Shown: positions 52,242-63,600 of the stretch, in pieces
Numbering within the stretch: position 1 is the first letter of the stretch
Layout of the letters: the number at the start of each line of letters is the position of its first letter
From: Branchinecta lynchi
Taxonomy: Eukaryota; Arthropoda; Branchiopoda; Anostraca; Branchinectidae
NCBI GenBank assembly: GCA_023053575.1
Contig: JAKZAP010000018.1
Coordinates: 10,106,001-10,170,000 of the forward strand
DNA length: 64,000 nucleotides
Direction of reading: 5' to 3'
The notes under the pieces: generated by a model
What the model saw: the letters and a program-made list of their open reading frames with translations, nothing else
Databases searched by the model: none
Told to the model about the DNA's origin: nothing
Made by a program: the position numbers and the translations under genes

Positions 52242-52478
52242 ATGGCATCAGGAGAACAGGAGGTGTCAACATCATTTGGTGCTGATTCAGTCAAAGTGAT
52301 CGCTGAAAGCATTGGAATATCTGGACTTCAGGAAGATTGTGCAAGAGAACTAGCTGAGGATATAACATACAAGTTGAAGTGGATCATCCAGGACAGTATG
52401 AAGTTCCGAAAACATGGGAAGAGGAAAGAATTAACTTTGACTGATATTGATTCATCTCTGAAGATAAAGAATCTGGAG
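52242..52478 (+). CDS. TAF6: TAF6 exon 1 (histone-fold domain)
   Basis: ATG at 52242 gives 79 codons ending KIKNLE before donor GTTAGA. A good acceptor (CTGTTACAG, AG at 52221-52222) lies 19 bp upstream of the ATG. The exon therefore probably begins at 52223, with a non-coding first exon further upstream. No earlier in-frame start is needed, because the fold begins at about residue 14. Confidence 0.93.
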
Positions 52479-55400
52479 GTTAGAACCAGTTACTTTGTTT
52501 GGCTATTTTGCTAGTCTCGTTTTGTCACACTTATCTAGCAATTGAATAGCCTAGACTCTATGCCAAACATTGGCTATAGCCAATTGACTTTAGCTTATGT
52601 CAGAGGCTGGTAAGGGTAAGCCAAACAGGCATAGACTATACCAATTTTTGGGCACCCGGGCAAGCAGGGCCGTCCCGAGGGGGCTGGGAGCCCCCCTCCC
52701 ACCTAGAAGGTCTGCGGGGAAAAAGATAAACTGTAATTTTGTACTGCGAAATACAAGTACCTGAACTTGGTGAAGGTTGAAGACTTTTCCGTTTTAAGTG
52801 ACAGACTTCCCGAGCCTATTTTTTCTTTACTCTAATTAGTAACACATAATCGAACTCAGCATAAAACACAGTATTGTAGAGCAGAGCTTCTGCGGAGAAT
52901 TTCCGGTAGCCTAAAACCAAAATTCGGTAGAACTATGAACCCCCCCCCACACAAACACACACACCTGTCAGGAATGTTGTCGGACGCCCCTGCTGGCAAG
53001 ACGTCGATCTATTAAAAAGGATCTAAAATGCTTATTTTGTTAGTTTCACCAGGACATCAGTATGTTGTTGGGCTAGGCATCCTGATATTTGGAATACTGG
53101 TGCAGTCTTTTGGGATAGACTACATTAATATTGGCATTTGTATTCGGCTGGGCAGTCTGGACCATACCTAGATCTCTTCCCCAACCACCGACCAAACTAC
53201 CACCGTTACCTCTATTGATCCCACTTCCCACCTGACTCTTTGGACTAGTAGTATAATAAGGCTACTTGGGGGAGGGATTTGTTTGGGTACCTAGATGGCA
53301 GTGGAATTACTTTGAGCAGGGCTTGCTATTGTGTTGGTAGCTTTTGAAGCCACCTATTAATGGCCCAGAATGCCTGTTGGTACTATGTACAGGTGCATCG
53401 TCGGAGAACAAGGTGCAATAATTCAAGCCTTGCTAAGATAAAATAAAAAAAAAAAATCAACCTGAAAGAGTTTTCACTTACAGGCACTTTTGTGACTTGG
53501 CTATGCATGCAAATTAACTTGTGCTGTAACAGTAGTCTTAACTTCGGCCACATGCTTGGAGATAACGCATTTATTTTTTATGAGAGGCCTCTTGTACCTC
53601 CGTCTGTAGACGATACCGGAAATATACTGAGCCACGTCAAGAACCTAAATCCATAAGTTGAATGTTGATGCAGTAATCTATAGAGGAATTGCATGCATTT
53701 TATGTGGAAATGGTAATTGAGTGTAGGACATGACTTTGTATGCTAACCACTCGCTGTTCAATTAGTGCAGAGACTTGGCAAATTTGGTGGTGTTTTAGTG
53801 TTTTTCTACCTACCTTTGTGCAGGCTTTTGAAACAAGACCAAAGGTGTCGATGGGATCCCAAAAATCTAAGATTTGATCCAGACAATTGGGTCTTGTCTT
53901 CGCCAGATCCAGTCTTCGCTAGGCTAATCATCAGAGGAAACCGAGTTCAGATATTCTATCTATCTATCTATCTATCTATACCTCTATAAGCCATATCTAT
54001 TTTGACGATACTGACCGAAACTTCCTGCTTTACTTCTGCCAAATTTGCGCTTTCGCCCTAATTCCGAGCGAACTACTAGTCCAGCAAAAAAAGAAAATTC
54101 AGAAACGAATCAAGCGTATCTCCTTATCCCTATAGAGAAATGCAGGTACAACCGGATTCCGAACTAATTATATGTCCGGGTAAAAATGATTGTCATGTAC
54201 TAGTCAGGGAGCCACACGAGAGAAATGTTGATATTTAAGGATTGAGGTGATCAGCAAGCAGCAGAAGGTTTGAGTGTGCAATCTAATGCAATCGACCATG
54301 CTGAAAACGAAAATCGGCGTTATATAGTCGACAAATGGGTGCGACATCCACATTTCTTCAAATTCCCTAAAAATCCATCTTAACTGGCAAAAATTATATT
54401 AAAATCGATAAAAAATTACAGGTTACTCCAAAATTGTTCAGCTATACCTCAGATCGAAGGTAATTAAATAAAGAATCATATTCTCTTTTCAAAACATTTT
54501 TATCTTTTGCCGCTCAGTTGTAATCACAAAATTTCGACGAAAAAGTTAACACAATTTATCTCTCTTTTGGATTGATCTTGATCCATCTTGAAAATTTGCC
54601 TGACTGAGGTGTATTTTTTTTTAATGGCTTCTGTAGGAAATTTATTGTCCTACAAAATGACTGATCCAGAAATTCTCTAACTCTTCTCGTTTTTGAACTA
54701 TTGACAGAAAAGCGGATTGACCCAATTTTTAGCTCGGATAAGCAGCGGCATCTATCCAGTGTGAATGCGTCAGGGTTCACCCGGCCAGATAGATTTTCCA
54801 AGATAAGCTGAATAGAAAAAGTCAAGCAAAGGAGTCTAAACACAAAATTATGGAGGACCTTAAACTTGATTTGCACTTGAGTGGAGCTTGATGCAAGAGG
54901 TGTAGACACTGAAGGTAGGCTTTCCTTGTGAAACATATTTAAAGTACAAAGGTTGTTGATATGTCCTGCTCTGAATGCCCGGGTCAGGCAGAAGCCAGGC
55001 ACATGACCCAGACATGACCACTAATAAATAAGTTGAATAGCGTAGGCTCGTGGAAACTGTTTTTCATTAAACATTGTTCATTAAAGAATTCTCTACTTAA
55101 GCAGCCATAGAATAAATTGCAGCTGCAGTTATTTAGATTTTATTGCTATTTTGACAGTTCTCTAGCCTACTCTTTTGGGTTCTCAACTACCGGTGAGTGT
55201 TGACCTCTTGACTTGTGTAAACGGTCTCTCTTTTCTGGTTCTTAAATGACTAAGCCAGGATCCGGGTTCCAGACTGGGGACAGGATCCCGGTTTGTTGAC
55301 TAGTTTAACGAAGTCCAAGGAGGTCTGTGGTTGGCTGCTGGAGACGAGTCTCCGCCTTATTGCTATTTTGACCGTTCTCTAGCCTACTCTTTTGGGTTCT

Positions 55401-58400
55401 CAACTACCGGTGAGTGTTGACCTCTTGTGTGAACAGTCTCTCTTTTCTGGTTCTTAAATGACTAATATCATTGAGTTAAAAGAAAATACTAATCCAGTTA
55501 AGTGATATCTAGGGATAGTCTGTTTTTTCTTTTAGCAAATAATCCCAGCATCACACTTAATTCACAGGCTAATGTTCTACTTTGCTTCTTGCTGTCAGTC
55601 CTTTTTACTGAGTTAATAGTAGTAGCCAAAGTGATTTTGTTGCGTACTCGTATTCTACTCTCTACTCACCATCGGAATCCTTTCAAGTAGACCGAATTCC
55701 GTTCTACTCGACAGGAATTCTTGCCAGTGTAAACGCTACATTAATTTACTCCTATAATACAAGTTGTACAACAAATGCAAAAGTGGGTTTTAATCTAGAG
55801 AAATATCACAGACTGTTAAGCCGTAAGCAAATGTTATTTTCCCAGTATTGTTAGCTATATTTTAACATAAACTTTTCCAGGTATACAATTTCCTCACTAA
55901 TTTATTCTTTCAGATGGAAAAACTACAGAAAACGGTTGGATTTCTTGAGAGCCCCAAAAAAATAAGAAAGACTGATTTTTCTTTATGCTTTGTTTGCCAA
56001 GATGAAAAGAAAGAAAACCTGTCAATCATCAAAAGCTCTAAGAAGCTACTTGAGACATTGGAAACATCTGCTGATCCCAAGTTCAGAAGATTGCTGACTG
56101 AGGCGTCAAAAGACAGTTTTTTGTCTAAAAGTCCGAAATGGCATTCCAGCTGTCACCGCCAGCTTATGTACACCATCAGGAAAGGAACTTCTGCTCCAGA
56201 GGGATGTTCCAGCACTGAAAATGTAAGCACTACCAGAAAAAAAACGCGTTCGGAACCTGCAGCCGTTTCCTTCTCATACAAAACTTGTTGTTTGTTTTGC
56301 TCCAAAACAGGAAGCAGTAAAAAAAACTCTCTAAAGTTATCCAATGTTGAAACTTTTTCTCGCAGTGAAGCTATTGTCCTGAAAGCTAATCTTCTCTGGC
56401 TCACACTGCCAGTGGTATTCAGCAGAGTTAGTGGGACTGACCTAATAGCAGCTGAGGCAAAGTACCACAAAAAGTGCATTGACAAATTTATGGCTACAAA
56501 GCCAAAATGTGACGTTGTGCATGATATGAACAAAACAATATTTGCCCAGTTCTTAGAAGGGGTTGAGTCTAGGCTTAAAGAAGGAAGGATTTACCACATT
56601 TCTGATTTCAAAGAAAAGCTAAGAAAAGTTTTGATTGACAATGGACTTGTTTGGCAGAAGCATAGACTGCTTTGGTCTGCTTTGGACTGCGGTGGTTGCC
56701 ATGAGCAGCGAGGATGTTCAAACAGGTCTCCGGTAGCTCTAGGTAGACACTCAAACCTAGATGACTGGAACTCGTTGCTCTCAAATTCCAAGACAAAGGC
56801 AAGACTGATTGAGCTTTTATTCGGTGAGTTTGAAAACTTAGTTCACCTGCTGCAAGCAGGGTTCACTGTGTACCTCTCAGGAGGCTTTCGAGACCGGATG
56901 AGAGTGGTGATGCTCAACAGAAGTGGAAATGCTGATACAAACTTTGAAGAGCGTTTGAGCTGTACCCATGAAGAGGCCGATACAAGAGTTGTGTTACACA
57001 TGTTGGACTGTTTGGAGAGGGGTTTCGATGTCGTTTTGGTCGATGCGAATGACACAGACATTGTTGTCGTCTTGCTATATCACTACAAGTTATTCCTTGG
57101 GAACCACCCAAATTGTGAAAAGCGGAAAGTTTATGTCAGGTTCCACAGCTATTCAGTGCCTATACATCGGCTTTGCAGCAATTTACCGAACGATTTTGTT
57201 CACTCCATCTGCCTTCTTCATACGCTTTCAGGGTGTGATACCGTGGGTTTCATGTTTTCTAAAGGAAAACGAGTGGTGGCCAAGGCTGTCGAGAAATGGG
57301 GATTGGAGAAACCGATTGCTTTGCTTGTGCAAGAGATACAGAAGTCACAGCTCGACCCTGCGGTTCTAGAAAAATTCAGTGTGATTTGCAAAAAGGTCGT
57401 TGTTGCCTCATACGGAAAAGACCCAGACCACTTTACCTCTCTTAATGAATTAAGAGTGCATTTGTACCCTCGAAAGCGGGAGCTTAAGTATTTGCCACCA
57501 TCTGACGCTGCCTTTGAGTGTCATGCTAAGCGCGTGTACCTGCAGTTGGACATTTTTTTGCAAGCAAATCGAGCAAAGCCACAGTTTCTGGATCCCCTGC
57601 AATTTGGCTGGATGTTTCAAGACGGTGGGGTTAGGCCAGTTGTGTCTACCCTTCAGGCATTTCCAGAAGGTGTGGTCCCCCAGTACTGCTCGTGCAAGCG
57701 CTGTACAAAAAAATGTTCATGTGCTGGAAATAGACCTTGCGATTTACTTTGTGGCTGTGGTGGGAAGTGTTTTATGGACGAGTTTGATATGCTTGATGGA
57801 TAATTTGATATGCTGAGCTACTTTTTAACTTTTGTAGTAACAAGTGCCGTTCACGAAATCCGTAGCAGGTGTTAGTATAGTAATCTTTTTTTTGTTTATT
57901 CAAGTTTATTGAATAATAATCTTGTCAAGTTTACTAATAATTCTGATTAGGAATGAAAAGAGAGTTGTAACCAAGGTCATTGTTGAGTATAGTGGCACTC
58001 TTCCTGTCTGAGATAATAAAACTATCCGCCACCAGCTGAATCTAGGTAAGGAAAAAAAATCTTTTCCAGCGCGAATAAAAAAATTAAAATTGCAAGTTTC
58101 AAGGTCATTCGCGATGGTCCCTACTGTACTCGTCACTTCTGGCATCAGTTACGAAAGATTTGGCGATCATTGTGGAAATTTTTCCGAAACGTGATTTAAT
58201 AGCAAAAAAAACGCGAAATTTTCAATTTTCGGGGTCAAGCACCCCCCCGCCGAGTATATAACGCCCATTTTCGTGATCAGCGCTATCGATTACCCCATAT
58301 TCCGTTGTCAAACCTTCTGCTGCTCACTGATCACCTACCCGACACATTTTCGTTGAGTGGCTCCCTGACTATACAGACTCAGCGTCTCTTCTTACCCCTA

Positions 58401-61400
58401 AATCTATCATCTAATCAACTTCAGATACTTATTGTAAGTGCGTGCCATACTCTACCACTTCGTGTAGGTAGTACTAACAAGAAAAGGTTTGGGATGAATA
58501 TTATTCCTGGTTGGAATAATCATGTGCGCCCTCATTACGAAGCTGCGAAAAATGCTTTGCTTTTGTGGGTTGCTAATGGCAGACCTCTTGGGGGTGTGTT
58601 TGATTCTGCGAGGAGAATTCTTCACGGGAGGTTCCGGAGTGCCCTTCGGTGGTGCAAAAAGAATACAGAGAGTCTAAGAACTTCGGCTCTGGCCAGCAGT
58701 TTTAGTTCACTTAATTTCCGTGATTTTTGGAAAAAAGTTGCTAAATCTAAAAATGCTGGTCCTCAGAAAATGTCTGATAGAGTTGGTTCAGCGACTGGGC
58801 CCAAAGATATAGCGGAGCTATGGCGGGGTCACTATAGCACTGTTTTCTCGTCAGTTGCTTCTGATCCTAAAGCAGCGAGTGCAAGGTCCTTTTCCAAACC
58901 ATGGACTGATCCTGTTAAGCAGCTGATTACGGCAGAGTCTGTGGCTCGGTCGTTGTCTGGGCTTTCAGGCAGTAAGTCCGGTGGCCTTGATGGGGTGACG
59001 ACTAATCATGTTAAGCATGGTGGTCCGACCCTGATTTGTCTGTTGACACTGCTGTTCAATGGGTTCCTTAACCACAGCTACGTCCCAGATTCCCTTACTG
59101 AGGTGTGCCTGGTTCCAATTCCGAAGTCGAATACCGGAGACATGACATCGTTAAGTAATTACAGACCGATTGCTATGGCGGCTGTTATTTCGAAAATTTT
59201 CGAAAAATGTCTCTTTTCTTTGATTTCATCCCAGATTAATTCGTCGCATTATCAATTTGGGTTCAAAGAAGGGTCTTCGACGGAGTTTTGTGTGTTCATT
59301 CTCAAATCTGTCGTGCAGTATTTCTGGCTTTTTTCAAGTCCTGTGTTTGCGTGCTTCATTGACGCAAAGGCAGCTTTCGACAGAGTGAACCATGAGAAGC
59401 TCCTGGATAAAATGGACACAAAGGGAGTTGACCGTCGTGTCATTGGAACTCTGGAACATTGGTTCGATGTACAGCGTTTCAGAATAAAATGGAGTGGTTA
59501 TTTCAGCATGCCATTCCCTGTTCTGAATGGTGTACGGCAAGGTGGGGTCCTCTCTCCGTTGCTGTATAACCTATATGTGGATGGTCTCAACCTGCGTTTG
59601 GCTCAAACTAAGGTTGGTTGTTTCATTGGAGGTGTTTGCTTTAATAACCTGAGTTATGCTGATGACCTGGTTATTTTAGCTCCTACAGTGGCTGCACTAA
59701 ACCATCTACTTTCAATTTGTGATGAGTTTGCGTCAGCTAATGATATCGTGTTTAACACGGCCAAGACCCAGTGTATGGCGTTCATTCCTCGCGGGACCCC
59801 TCTGAAACACATCCCTATGGCATTGCTTTCTGGAGTGTCGCTGTCTTTCGTTGAGTCCTACAAATATCTTGGATTCACGGTGGCTCCCTCCCTGAGTGAC
59901 GAGCTCCATGTTAAAGCACTTTCACGTTCGATGTGCTGCAGGGCTAACTTACTTATTCGTAAGTTCGGGAAATGCGACCCTGCCGTGAGGTGTTTTCTTT
60001 TCAGAGCTTATTGCACCCCGTTGTACGGTCTTGCTTTTGTGCAATCTGTATCTGTTAAGTGTGAGAACTCTCTTCGGGTTCTGTATAACAATTCTTTTCG
60101 GTGGCTTCTTGGTCTTTCCCTTAACTGTAGTGCTTCCGGAATGTTTGTTGGTGGTGGCCTCCCTTCTTTTCCTGAACTTCGTAGGAGATCATCTCTTTCG
60201 ATCCAGACAAGGATTCTTGCTTCGGACAATCCGCTCCTTCGGGTGCTTTCGGGGCCGCTTTTTCGGCTATCTCTGCCACTTTGGCGGACATGGTCTGGTG
60301 AGATCTATACACAACGAACTTGATGCTCAAGCACCTTTTTTGTTGTTTGTGTTTTTCTCTGTTATTTTGTTATTGTTTAATATGTTGTTGTTGTTGTTTT
60401 TTTGTATGTTTTTGAGTGGCCCTAGTTGGTCCTTAGTTCAATGAAAATAAATAAATAAATAAAACGTTTGCTTTTAACATATTTTCCGGTTTTGGCCGGG
60501 TTCCAGGTGAGCTAGTTGTCCGGCGAGAAAATGGTTTTCACCATCGTGTTCAGTTTGTCGTCTTATCCCTAAATCAAACATTTAATCAACTCCAAATAAT
60601 ACTTTTACTTTTAACAAACTTTCCGGTTTTTGCCGGATTCCGGACAAACTACTTGTCCGGCGAGAAAATTATTTTCACCATCATGCTCATCATGTCTTTT
60701 TACCCCTAAATAAAACATTTAATCAAGTTCAAATGAAACTTTTCTTTTAACCAACTTTCTTTTTTTTTCTCCCGGATTCTGGACTAACTAAATGTCCAGC
60801 GAGAAAATGGTTTTCACCATCGTGTTCAGCATGTCTTCTTACCCCTAAATCAAACATTTAATCAACTTCAAATGGAACTTTTACTTGTAACAAACTTTCC
60901 GGTTTTTGCCGGATTCCGGACGAACCACTTGTCCGACAAGAAAATGGTTTTCACCATCGTGCTCAGCATGTCTTCTTACCTCATAATCGACTATCTCAAT
61001 AGCTTTCAAAAAATATTTGTGTGTCCCTTAATTTGAAACCCCTCCCCCACCCTCAAATATAGGGCTACAGAGCCCATCTTCGAACTTGACCTGTACTTTG
61101 ACCCAAAGGATCCTCCCACCAAGTTTCATCAAAATATCTCAATCCATTCGAGAGTTATCGTGCGGACAGACGGACAACTTTTGCGATGTCATAGGTATCC
61201 CTCCACTTACGTTTTGGGATCCCAAAAAGGAATACCTTGAGTGGAGTAAATTTCCTTCGTCTATAGCTGCAGTTAGACATTTTCGTTGCCCAACAGAGTT
61301 AAGACTGCATTCGTTTTCCAGCCAGTCTATGGGTTTGAGGCTGCTGAACATCTTCCATTCCGATTTGCCTCTGGAGGAGGAAGAGAACTGTTCTTTACAG

Positions 61401-63478
61401 AAGAAAAAGAAATTGACCTCTCTGAGGTCATAAGTGGGCCTCTTCCCAAGCTACCATTGGAACCAAATATAAGAGGTTGGTATCCTGGCTTTTATGTGTA
61501 GAAAGTTGTCCTTCATTTAGGTAGGTTTGTGTATTGTTAGATGCGACTTTGGTTGCCTGTCGATTTTCACTGTTGCAAGTGGGGTTTTTTCTCGGCGTCC
61601 TTAGCGAGCGTGTTTAACGTTGCCCCCCCCCCCCCCAAAGCGATTGAAAGTTCAACTTGGTTCCCTGAACGTTGGCCGTTCTCCCGTACTTTCAAAGAAG
61701 AGTGGAGGGGAAGCGCAATAGCCGTTCGTCCAGAAATACCTTATTAGCCGGCAGTGGAAATCAAAGGCACGTAAAAACATCTTGTTAGGTTATAGGACTG
61801 CCGAAATTGAATGGACAGGCGATACACAAAAAAATGGTAACTTTGTTCCAAAAGACGAACTTTTTTACAGGGGAAAAGGTTGTTTCAGAGACACAGTCTG
61901 ATTGTCTAATTTGGATGCGATTCTCCTCATTCGGATGCATCACGTGCATGCCTCGGTCCAAAAATTTCCGTCCGATGCGAGTAGAAAATATTCTACTTTC
62001 ATCGGAGCGATTTTGAACGCGAAAAAAAATTGTCTTCTGTTTTCAGAATTGCTTTAGATAGTTCTTATTAAGCCACGAATATGGAAAAAAACTGGTATAG
62101 TGACGCGAACATCGCATACGAAGGGTGCGTGTGCACATAGCTTTAAAAGACCCGTCGTGTCTATAATGCTAATGTTACCTACTTCCGTAACTGCGTTCAT
62201 TAATTCTTAAGTCCGTTCATTAATTCTTAGCCTTTTAAGCTTAGGGTTTTTTTATTTTTTTTTGCAAATCGATCTGGATCAACGAAGCTTCATTTTCTTA
62301 TGTCACTGGCAAGTCTGTCGCTTTTATGTAATTCTAGTTTTTAAACAGTTGTCAATAAAATTGTGCCTTACCTTACCTTTAGCCCGGAGACAAAAACTTC
62401 ATATGTTGCATTCTAAGCCCGCTATACCTAACCCACGATGCCTCACTAATCTTTGTACTGCCACAGTTCAATATTTTTGCATGCGTATTATGTTCACGAT
62501 GAGTGTTCGCATATCATGCTGTTGATGCGTAATACCGGTTATCTGAATTTTGCCGATTTTGCTAGAAGTCAATGGACCTGAGAAAAGGCTTAAAACAACC
62601 AAAGCCGTTGACAGTTTGTTAGAAGCAGGGCCTATTTTTATAGTATTTTAAATAGTTATTAATATTGGAACATAAACAGGAAATAGTGCGAGGTGTGCTT
62701 TGAATATTGGGTACTTTTTAGAGCTGTCAGTCAACTTTGGATTTTTTGTTTTAACTTTTAGCCCACTGGTTGGCCATTGACGGTTCTCAGCCTGCAGTCC
62801 CAGAAAATCCGCCACCGTTGAACAAGGATAACCAAAGACTGGAGGCCATTGACCCCGCAACGAAGCTGAAACAGCCTGGAAGGGACAAACTGTAGGTGGA
62901 TTTGAATATCGATAGGATTAGTGGCCAAGGAGTTGGAGTTTCGGGAATTTTGGAATGGCTTCTTAAACTTTTGCAGATTATGGTTGCGTTCCATCACTTA
63001 ACGATTTTTAACAAATCGTTCACAATCGTTAACTTTTCCCGTTCCATGACTGTGATTGTTAAATTTAAGCTCCGCCTTCCTACGATTTCCGTTCCAGAAC
63101 TTGCCGATTGTTAACTATTTTGTAACGATGGTCGGTGAGCATCGTTACAAAATAGTTAACAATTGTAGAACTGGGAAAAGTTAACGATCGTTAAAGCTGC
63201 AGTTGTTAACGATTGTTAACAGTTGTTAAGTTTGCGGAACGCAACCTATGTTTCAGTCCCGAAGGGAAATGTGTCTAGTGGATTGCTATAGCCCAGCCAT
63301 AATGGGTAGAGCACTCAGGTGTTGATTTGTTGTTCACTCCTCTAGACCGCAGAGGAAGGAGCTTACCGAAATTGTCAACGTCAAGCAACTGACCGCACAC
63401 GAACTTTCAGTTGAGCAACAGCTTTATTACAAAGAAATCACAGAAGCTTGCGTCGGATCTGATGAGCCCAAACGGCAG
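52242..63478 (+). CDS. TAF6: TFIID subunit 6 (TAF6), 5' part of a spliced gene, continues beyond the window
   Basis: TAF6 pairs with TAF9 through a histone fold inside TFIID (and in SAGA-type complexes) in RNA polymerase II initiation. Four coding exons give about 219 residues: 52242-52478, 61322-61475, 62762-62891 and 63346-63478. Residues 1-79 are the histone fold, with [28 protein letters not shown] and [11 protein letters not shown]. The next segment is [36 protein letters not shown] and [19 protein letters not shown]. The last exon begins the HEAT domain with [20 protein letters not shown]. Junction phases are 0, 1 and 2 and all introns are GT-AG. Intron 1 (8.8 kb) and the flank before exon 1 are packed with mobile elements. 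A second paralogue type, TAF6L, is less similar. I do not see a promoter. Confidence 0.94.
52665..52992. mobile_element. hAT-like MITE in TAF6 intron 1
   Basis: Begins CAGGGCCGTCC and ends GGACGCCCCTG. Target copies are CGGGCAAG (52657-52664) and CTGGCAAG (52993-53000), one mismatch. Length is 328 bp. Confidence 0.75.
53001..55137. other. TAF6 intron 1, left part
   Basis: Contains a dispersed repeat (53835-54085) with a TCTA microsatellite at 53955-53979. A 148-codon minus frame at 55002-54556 shows no recognisable motif. No TAF6 exon is seen. Confidence 0.5.
55138..55470 (+). repeat. Spaced direct duplication in TAF6 intron 1
   Basis: Two copies, at about 55138-55250 and 55359-55468, share TTTTGGGTTCTCAACTACCG and GGTTCTTAAATGACTAA. 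The offset is about 217-221 bp. Confidence 0.65.
55914..57803 (+). CDS. Zinc-finger/FEN1-like (PIN-fold) protein with Cys-rich tail, inside TAF6 intron 1
   Basis: A 629-codon frame with ATG directly after a splice acceptor (TTCTTTCAG), so an upstream 5' exon is likely. Two treble-clef-like fingers are visible: C25-x2-C28 with H77/C80, and C126-x2-C129 with H185/C188. A central block has the order EEAD (353-356), DANDTD (377-382), HTLSGCD (436-442) and SKGK (449-452). This order resembles the acidic metal sites and the GCD-KGK helix-turn-helix of FEN1/XPG nucleases; that assignment is inference. The C-terminus (about 590-620) is rich in CxC and CxxxC pairs. Similar proteins of unknown role are multicopy in cnidarians, fish and molluscs. 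Residues 250-280 look atypical, and relatives are often longer, so an internal deletion is possible. It lies on the host strand in the intron and is not a TAF6 exon. It could be a mobile-element gene or a domesticated one. Confidence 0.7.
   Translation: MEKLQKTVGFLESPKKIRKTDFSLCFVCQDEKKENLSIIKSSKKLLETLETSADPKFRRLLTEASKDSFLSKSPKWHSSCHRQLMYTIRKGTSAPEGCSSTENVSTTRKKTRSEPAAVSFSYKTCCLFCSKTGSSKKNSLKLSNVETFSRSEAIVLKANLLWLTLPVVFSRVSGTDLIAAEAKYHKKCIDKFMATKPKCDVVHDMNKTIFAQFLEGVESRLKEGRIYHISDFKEKLRKVLIDNGLVWQKHRLLWSALDCGGCHEQRGCSNRSPVALGRHSNLDDWNSLLSNSKTKARLIELLFGEFENLVHLLQAGFTVYLSGGFRDRMRVVMLNRSGNADTNFEERLSCTHEEADTRVVLHMLDCLERGFDVVLVDANDTDIVVVLLYHYKLFLGNHPNCEKRKVYVRFHSYSVPIHRLCSNLPNDFVHSICLLHTLSGCDTVGFMFSKGKRVVAKAVEKWGLEKPIALLVQEIQKSQLDPAVLEKFSVICKKVVVASYGKDPDHFTSLNELRVHLYPRKRELKYLPPSDAAFECHAKRVYLQLDIFLQANRAKPQFLDPLQFGWMFQDGGVRPVVSTLQAFPEGVVPQYCSCKRCTKKCSCAGNRPCDLLCGCGGKCFMDEFDMLDG
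58240..60463 (+). mobile_element. Rex1/CR1-like non-LTR retrotransposon, 5'-truncated, with an intact reverse transcriptase frame
   Basis: One open frame runs from inside the endonuclease end (LLLLTDHLP, like the SDH motif that closes this endonuclease) through a complete reverse transcriptase to a TGA at 60321-60323. Visible motifs are PIPKSN and [35 protein letters not shown] (about residue 409) and the catalytic SYADDLVIL (about 451). After it come SYKYLGFTV and the C-terminal RWLLGLS region. The pre-RT segment [20 protein letters not shown] is typical of Rex1-type elements. The frame has no ATG near its 5' end, consistent with truncation. The 3' end is a short AATA microsatellite tail at about 60446-60463. 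It sits in TAF6 intron 1, same strand. Clade assignment is by motif resemblance only. Confidence 0.85.
60475..61228 (-). repeat. 137-bp tandem repeat element, copy 3, next to TAF6 exon 2
   Basis: TTCCGGTTTTTGCCGGATTC units repeat at 137-bp spacing (60484, 60621 and two more). The lead-in follows on the right in inverse orientation, with CGGACAGACGGACAACTTTT and the terminal palindrome TTTTGGGATCCCAAAA at about 61213-61228. It is the cleanest copy of the family because it lacks the insert found at 26.8 and 27.1 kb. Confidence 0.8.
61322..61475 (+). CDS. TAF6: TAF6 exon 2
   Basis: The exon is 154 nt with acceptor CGTTTTCCAG and donor GTTGGT. It codes for [20 protein letters not shown], then [20 protein letters not shown] and [11 protein letters not shown]. 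It joins exon 1 in phase 0 to give NLE-PVYGF, as in other TAF6 proteins. The donor GTTGGT is weaker than usual. Confidence 0.95.
61476..62761. other. TAF6 intron 2
   Basis: Includes a poly-C run at 61624-61636 and an R-family dispersed repeat (about 62140-62705), with a TTACC-type short tail near 62370. No further exon is recognised. Confidence 0.6.
62762..62891 (+). CDS. TAF6: TAF6 exon 3
   Basis: The exon is 130 nt with acceptor CTTTTAG and donor GTAGGT. It codes for (A)[19 protein letters not shown] followed by a charged linker ([23 protein letters not shown]). Reading past the donor would hit TAG at once, which fixes the exon end. Confidence 0.93.
62982..63246. mobile_element. MITE in TAF6 intron 3 (GGTTGCGTTCC ends)
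   Basis: Inverted ends GGTTGCGTTCC flanked by TAT on both sides. The interior is made of inverted GTTAACGATTGTTAAC-like motifs, plus a strong inner hairpin at 63107-63165. Ends resemble PIF/Harbinger-type elements; that is inference. Confidence 0.65.
63346..63478 (+). CDS. TAF6: TAF6 exon 4 (start of the HEAT domain)
   Basis: The exon is 133 nt with acceptor CTCCTCTAG and donor GTAAGA. It codes for (L)[17 protein letters not shown], then [20 protein letters not shown] and SDEPKRQ. The [14 protein letters not shown] block is nearly invariant in TAF6. The acceptor at 63345 is chosen over GCAG at 63352 because only the former keeps the frame. Confidence 0.93.
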
Positions 63479-63600
63479 GTAAGACATAAACGCCTCTGTT
63501 TCCCCTATCTTTTCGCAAGTTTCCAGATAATTTTGTGTGAGTTCCCTACGAAAATCGAGGGGCTGCCCACTCTCCGCCACTTGGTGTACACCATGTTGCG

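Noticed and set aside
54556..55002. 148-codon minus-strand frame in TAF6 intron 1
   Set aside because: No recognisable motif, no splice context and opposite strand to the host. Left as unassigned.
58305..58307. Annotated start of the LINE frame
   Set aside because: The codon is TTG and the frame is open further upstream. It is a truncated element, not a translation start.
63280..63345. tRNA-like TAGCCCAG...GGGTAGAGCA before TAF6 exon 4
   Set aside because: The A-box resemblance is partial, with no convincing B-box or stems. It is also the natural place for the intron's pyrimidine tract.
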